Shown here one piece after another: positions 60,553 to 64,000 of a stretch of 64,000 bases of DNA (within the stretch, counting starts at the first letter, position 1; the number at the start of each line of letters is the position of its first letter). Position numbers and translations under genes: made by a program. Under the pieces are notes generated by a model. The model was given only the letters and a program-made list of their open reading frames with translations. It ran no database searches and was not told the origin of the DNA. This stretch comes from Casuarina equisetifolia (lineage: Eukaryota > Streptophyta > Magnoliopsida > Fagales > Casuarinaceae), in the NCBI GenBank assembly GCA_028551475.1, contig CM052358.1, positions 11,453,938-11,517,937 of the forward strand, written 5' to 3'.

Positions 60553-63168
60553 ATGGCGAAAGGCGATGATGCATTGAGGAAGAAGAAGAACAAGGCCAAC
60601 AGGAAGAAGCTTCAGAAGCATAGCGAATCTTCTTCTGCGGTCTCTGCTCGGGTCGCCGCCATTATTGCGTCCAAGAAGCGCCGCAAGTCTGGGAAGCGAC
60701 GTATGTGCGAGGTATTTGATCGGTTATGCTATTTTTGATTGCTTATGAAGTGTAGAGAAAAAAGCTGGAAACTGATGGGGGAAAGTCGATGAGTTGCAAG
60801 TGCTTGGCTTTCATGGGCTTTGAAATGACTTGGTTGAACTGGGTTATGGGGTGTTCTGGTAGTTCTTGGTTATGATGGTCTGTTTGATGTTGAGATTGTA
60901 AATGTATCGAATGGAGCGTTAGTGGTTTAGTTTATTATTCTCTTATAATGACAGGATAAATAGTATCGTGGAACTTTGTTAATTTTGCTGGGAAAGTGAA
61001 ATTATTGTTTCTTTGATTTATTTATTTTTTTTCTTGGGATCATAACAGAGAGCAATATGGCGTGGGCTAGTTGTCTGTGCTTTTCATACGTTTTTCTGTA
61101 ACAATAACATGAAGGAGTTGATATGTTTTAGTATTTCTCATTCTTTAGCTGCCAGTAGTGGCATAGTTGTTATCTGTTTGAGTTATATGAAACAATGACT
61201 TTGGAAAAAGAAAATTGTATTTTGTTTGTCCATCCTTTCTCTAGATTTTTTTTTTCACTGATATGAATATCATGGAGATAAAATGCCAGGAAGTTCTGTG
61301 TTAATGTTGGCGATTTCTGTTTTAAAAAAAAGAAAAAAATTGTGGCTATACCTGTTCTTTCATGAAATTTTTGTGGATTCAAATGACTTACAGGCATCTT
61401 TGGTCTTTTTTGCAAAATTTTGATTTCTTGTTGTCCTTAAAATGCTAATAATTATGAATCAGTGAGATATTTGCTGTCCAGATCACTGTAGTTGCAGGAA
61501 AACAATCAAATTTGTTTTTGTATTTGTCTTAAGCTTATTATTGGTGATTGTCTTCCCATTATTGTAAATGACTCCATCTTGACATTACAGGGTATGTGTT
61601 TTAGTCTTCCTACTCCTGATGATCCTTTCAACGACAGGCATGGGAAAAAGGATTTCGAAATAAAGGAAAGTAAAAAGAAAATTTCTTCCCGGGAGGATGA
61701 GAGGGGTTTTGTTAAAAGGAAGAGTGAGGGACTTAGTAAAGAAAAAAAACCTAGGAATATTTTGTTAGAACAGAAAGATGAAAAGGTTGTGAGTTTTAAG
61801 GATGATGAAAAGAGTTCAATGACAAATAAGAAAGGTCTGGGCCAGAAGTGTCTTGTTGATTCAGCAGAAAAGGTTCAAGTGGTTGGGAAGAAAGGTGAAC
61901 ACAGTCAACATGTATGGGCTGGTGAAAATTTAAATCATCCCTCGAAGTTTCTCATTATGTGCTTGAATTCAATAGAAAATGCATTGCGAAATGATGGTAC
62001 CTATATTAGTGAGGAGGACAAGCCTTTGTTTGTTGATGCATGGGGAGTTGAGTTCTGGAAATGTTATTCAGGTGGAAAGGATATTCTAGAGACAAGTGGA
62101 GCTAGTTCTACCGTAGAGCAAATTGCTTGGATGGTTTCCACTGCTGCTGATAACATTGCAAGAAAGGAGAAGGAAGGTCTGACTTTTAGCAGTCCCTATC
62201 TTTTATTCCTTGTACCATCCCAGGAGAAAGCTGCCAAGGTTTACAGACATTTTCCCTTAATATTCTCAATAATAATTGTCTTTATTTTTTCTCTCCTACC
62301 ATCCAGATGATTTTTTTGGTTTGAACCATTGTTTCTTTCTTTACTCAGTACCTTAATTTGGGGTTCTTTCGAAATTCATGGGCATACAGACTATAATCGA
62401 TGATTTTATGAAGGATTCCTCCTTTCTCTCTTGTTTCCTTCCATGATATTTATATGCCTGTAGAAGAATCTTAAGGATCCCTAAACACCAAATACACAGT
62501 GGTCCTATCTCATTTTTGCACGGCATAAGAAATGCCTGTGTTGTGATTTCTTTCATACTTGCATTAAGGAAACAGTTATGATTTTCTTGTTGAATATGTT
62601 TATGGAGTAGCTAGTAGTTAATTTTGTTAATAACATTTCTTCTACAATATTCACAGGTTCGCTCAATCTGCAAGCCTTTAAAGGCCTTGGGAATACATAC
62701 TGTGAGTATACATCCCAGTGCTTCATTGGATCACCAGATTCAGGGGTAAGTTCAAAATCTACATACTTGTTTTTATATCATAGAATGGTTGTGCATGTGA
62801 TTAAATGGAGCATATGCTTCCTCAAAGATCTTGTGTACCATGTTAATCAATAACCTGTTGCATGTCTGAAAAACCCCAACGAGAGAACTTCACACTTCTT
62901 TTTATGAAGCCTAAATTGGATGTAATTGCTCATTTATGCATCTTTGTGTCAAGCTGTCAATTGAAAGCTATAGTTACTCATGCTATCTGCTATTACTGTA
63001 TTACTTTTTGGGGAATTAGCTGCTAGTTTTATCTTTGTTCTCGTTAGAGCTTATTTTGTATTTGACAGATTAAAAAGCTGTGAGCCTGAGTTTCTTGTGT
63101 CTACCCCTGAGAGGCTACTGGAACTCTGTGCGATCAAGGCCATTGATATATCCGGGGTCTCCTTGCTG
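60553..63168 (+). CDS. CMS1/CMSS1-like DEAD-box-related nucleolar protein, 5' part
   Basis: Four exons join in frame: 60553-60711, 61591-62238, 62657-62745, 63069-63168, after which the gene runs beyond the window. The first 50 residues are strongly basic (RKKKNKANRKKLQKH, SKKRRKSGKRR), a nucleolar-type signal. A Lys/Glu-rich linker follows, then a DEAD-helicase-like fold: FVDAWGVEFWKCYSGGKDIL, ETSGASSTVEQIAWM, YLLFLVPSQEKAAKVRSICK (motif Ia place), and FLVSTPERLLEL (motif Ib). The phosphate-binding loop AxxGxGKT is not present where expected (ETSGASSTVEQ), as in the CMS1-like family of 90S pre-ribosome proteins, which resemble DEAD-box helicases. I infer a role in small-subunit ribosome assembly. 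A normal DEAD-box helicase is less likely. Start: ATG at 60553, just before the conserved basic region. Confidence 0.8.
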
Positions 63169-64000
63169 GTACTTTCTTATTGTGTATACCAAGTGCACAC
63201 CTAAATACTTTTCCTTATCATCTCTCACCTGTTTCGTATCTTTTTCTGTTGTTGACTTTTGTTATTTCCTGGCCCTAGATAAGGCTGAGTGGCTTAAAAA
63301 ATTCCATGTAGCTTATATCTTCCGTTAAATGTGGTTAAGGCTTCTATGAGTTGAGTTGTTTGTTTTCCCTAATAGAGATAAAAGTTTCCTCTAGCCCTCT
63401 GCTTGATTCTTCCTTTTCGTACCTTTATCTTTTTCAACAAGATAAATGTTTGTTTATTGTGAAACTTCTTTTGCTTCATTTAACCATTTTCCATGACATA
63501 ATGTTTGGAATACTAAAGGAAGAACATTTACTAGACAGAGTGGTTTACCTCTTTCTGAGTAAGTCCCCCTTTTGTTCAAAAATCAAAATCTGCGCTCCAT
63601 TTGTTTGCTGGTCTAGTTATTTGGTCTTTGACTCTTTCTGGTCATTAGAATGTGGGTGTATTTGTCGTAATGGTAGTCCATTCTTTGTCATTCAGTTTCT
63701 TAGATCATTGATGTGTTATCCCACGTAGTGCCTGTTTCCTGTATTAGCAGCTTGTTACTTGTCTGACAAGAACATATAGTTTGGAATTAGTTTTTTCATA
63801 TCAGCATGTTCTTCTATAACATCTAAAAGGCTCTATGATACTGCTTATGGGAAATGTGTTTTGAATGGATGGGCCTGTAAGTATTAACTAGTTTTGCTCG
63901 TGAGACCTGCATGGTGCAGATACTCTCAACGAGCTATTTGGATTACTGTTGGCGACCTTTATTTGTCAGTAGCCCTATGATATTTGTCCCGTAATTCATG
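63169..64000 (+). other. Intron of the CMS1-like gene running to the window end
   Basis: T-rich intron-like DNA after the donor at 63169. No further exon that continues the helicase-like fold was found, so the next exon lies beyond 64000. Open frames here (for example 63351-63728) are T-rich and hydrophobic by composition only. Confidence 0.6.

Noticed and set aside
61492-61590. Extension of the CMS1-like second exon upstream to 61492
   Set aside because: The conserved frame starts after the acceptor gacattacag at 61590; the upstream part is T-rich intron and would break the join with exon 1.

Overview
The window is nuclear DNA of a flowering plant, most likely a eudicot. It is AT-rich, its genes are split by many GT-AG introns, and it carries degenerate Ty1/Copia retroelements, tRNA-derived SINE-like pieces and plant-specific families (NAC, CC-NBS-LRR, DUF3475/DUF668 PSI-like). 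The species cannot be told from the sequence alone. There are no prokaryotic features, no CRISPR array and no recognisable rRNA or intact tRNA gene.

Layout. 0-7 kb: two same-strand copies of an approximately 1.1-1.2 kb fold-back repeat element flank an intronless, short NAC-domain gene (minus) and the relic of an AMSH-type deubiquitinase (plus) whose catalytic exons are missing and which holds a 157-bp x3 tandem repeat. 7.6-27.9 kb: a complete 19-exon myotubularin-type phosphoinositide phosphatase gene (minus, 855 aa as reconstructed); its introns hold a decayed Copia pol remnant, a GC-richer block and a G-run motif. 29.5-32.6 kb: an intact single-coding-exon PSI1-like DUF3475/DUF668 gene (minus, 598 aa) with a leader intron and a CT-rich 5' leader. 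32.7-38.4 kb: gene-poor AT-rich DNA with one SINE-like tRNA-promoter relic. 38.5-40.3 kb: a collapsed CC-NBS-LRR resistance pseudogene (plus). 43.5-47.7 kb: a scrambled Copia cluster with pieces in alternating orientations. 48.2-58.6 kb: a tandem pair of seven-exon amino-acid/GABA-transporter-like genes (minus, 454 and 462 aa) with identical sizes for exons 2-7; the upstream copy has GC instead of GT at one splice donor. 59-60.2 kb: a 38-bp near-perfect palindrome and SINE-like relics. 60.5 kb to the end: the first four exons of a CMS1-like, DEAD-box-related nucleolar protein (plus), running off the window.

The genes do not form a pathway. The myotubularin and DUF668 genes lie as close same-strand neighbours; from memory their Arabidopsis relatives (At5g04540 and At5g04550) are also adjacent, so this may be an old conserved gene pair. 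I found no clear new molecular system. The observations most worth a second look are the paired fold-back elements, the scrambled Copia cluster, the GC-donor intron in one transporter copy and the NAC gene with an in-frame stop followed by a long open frame.
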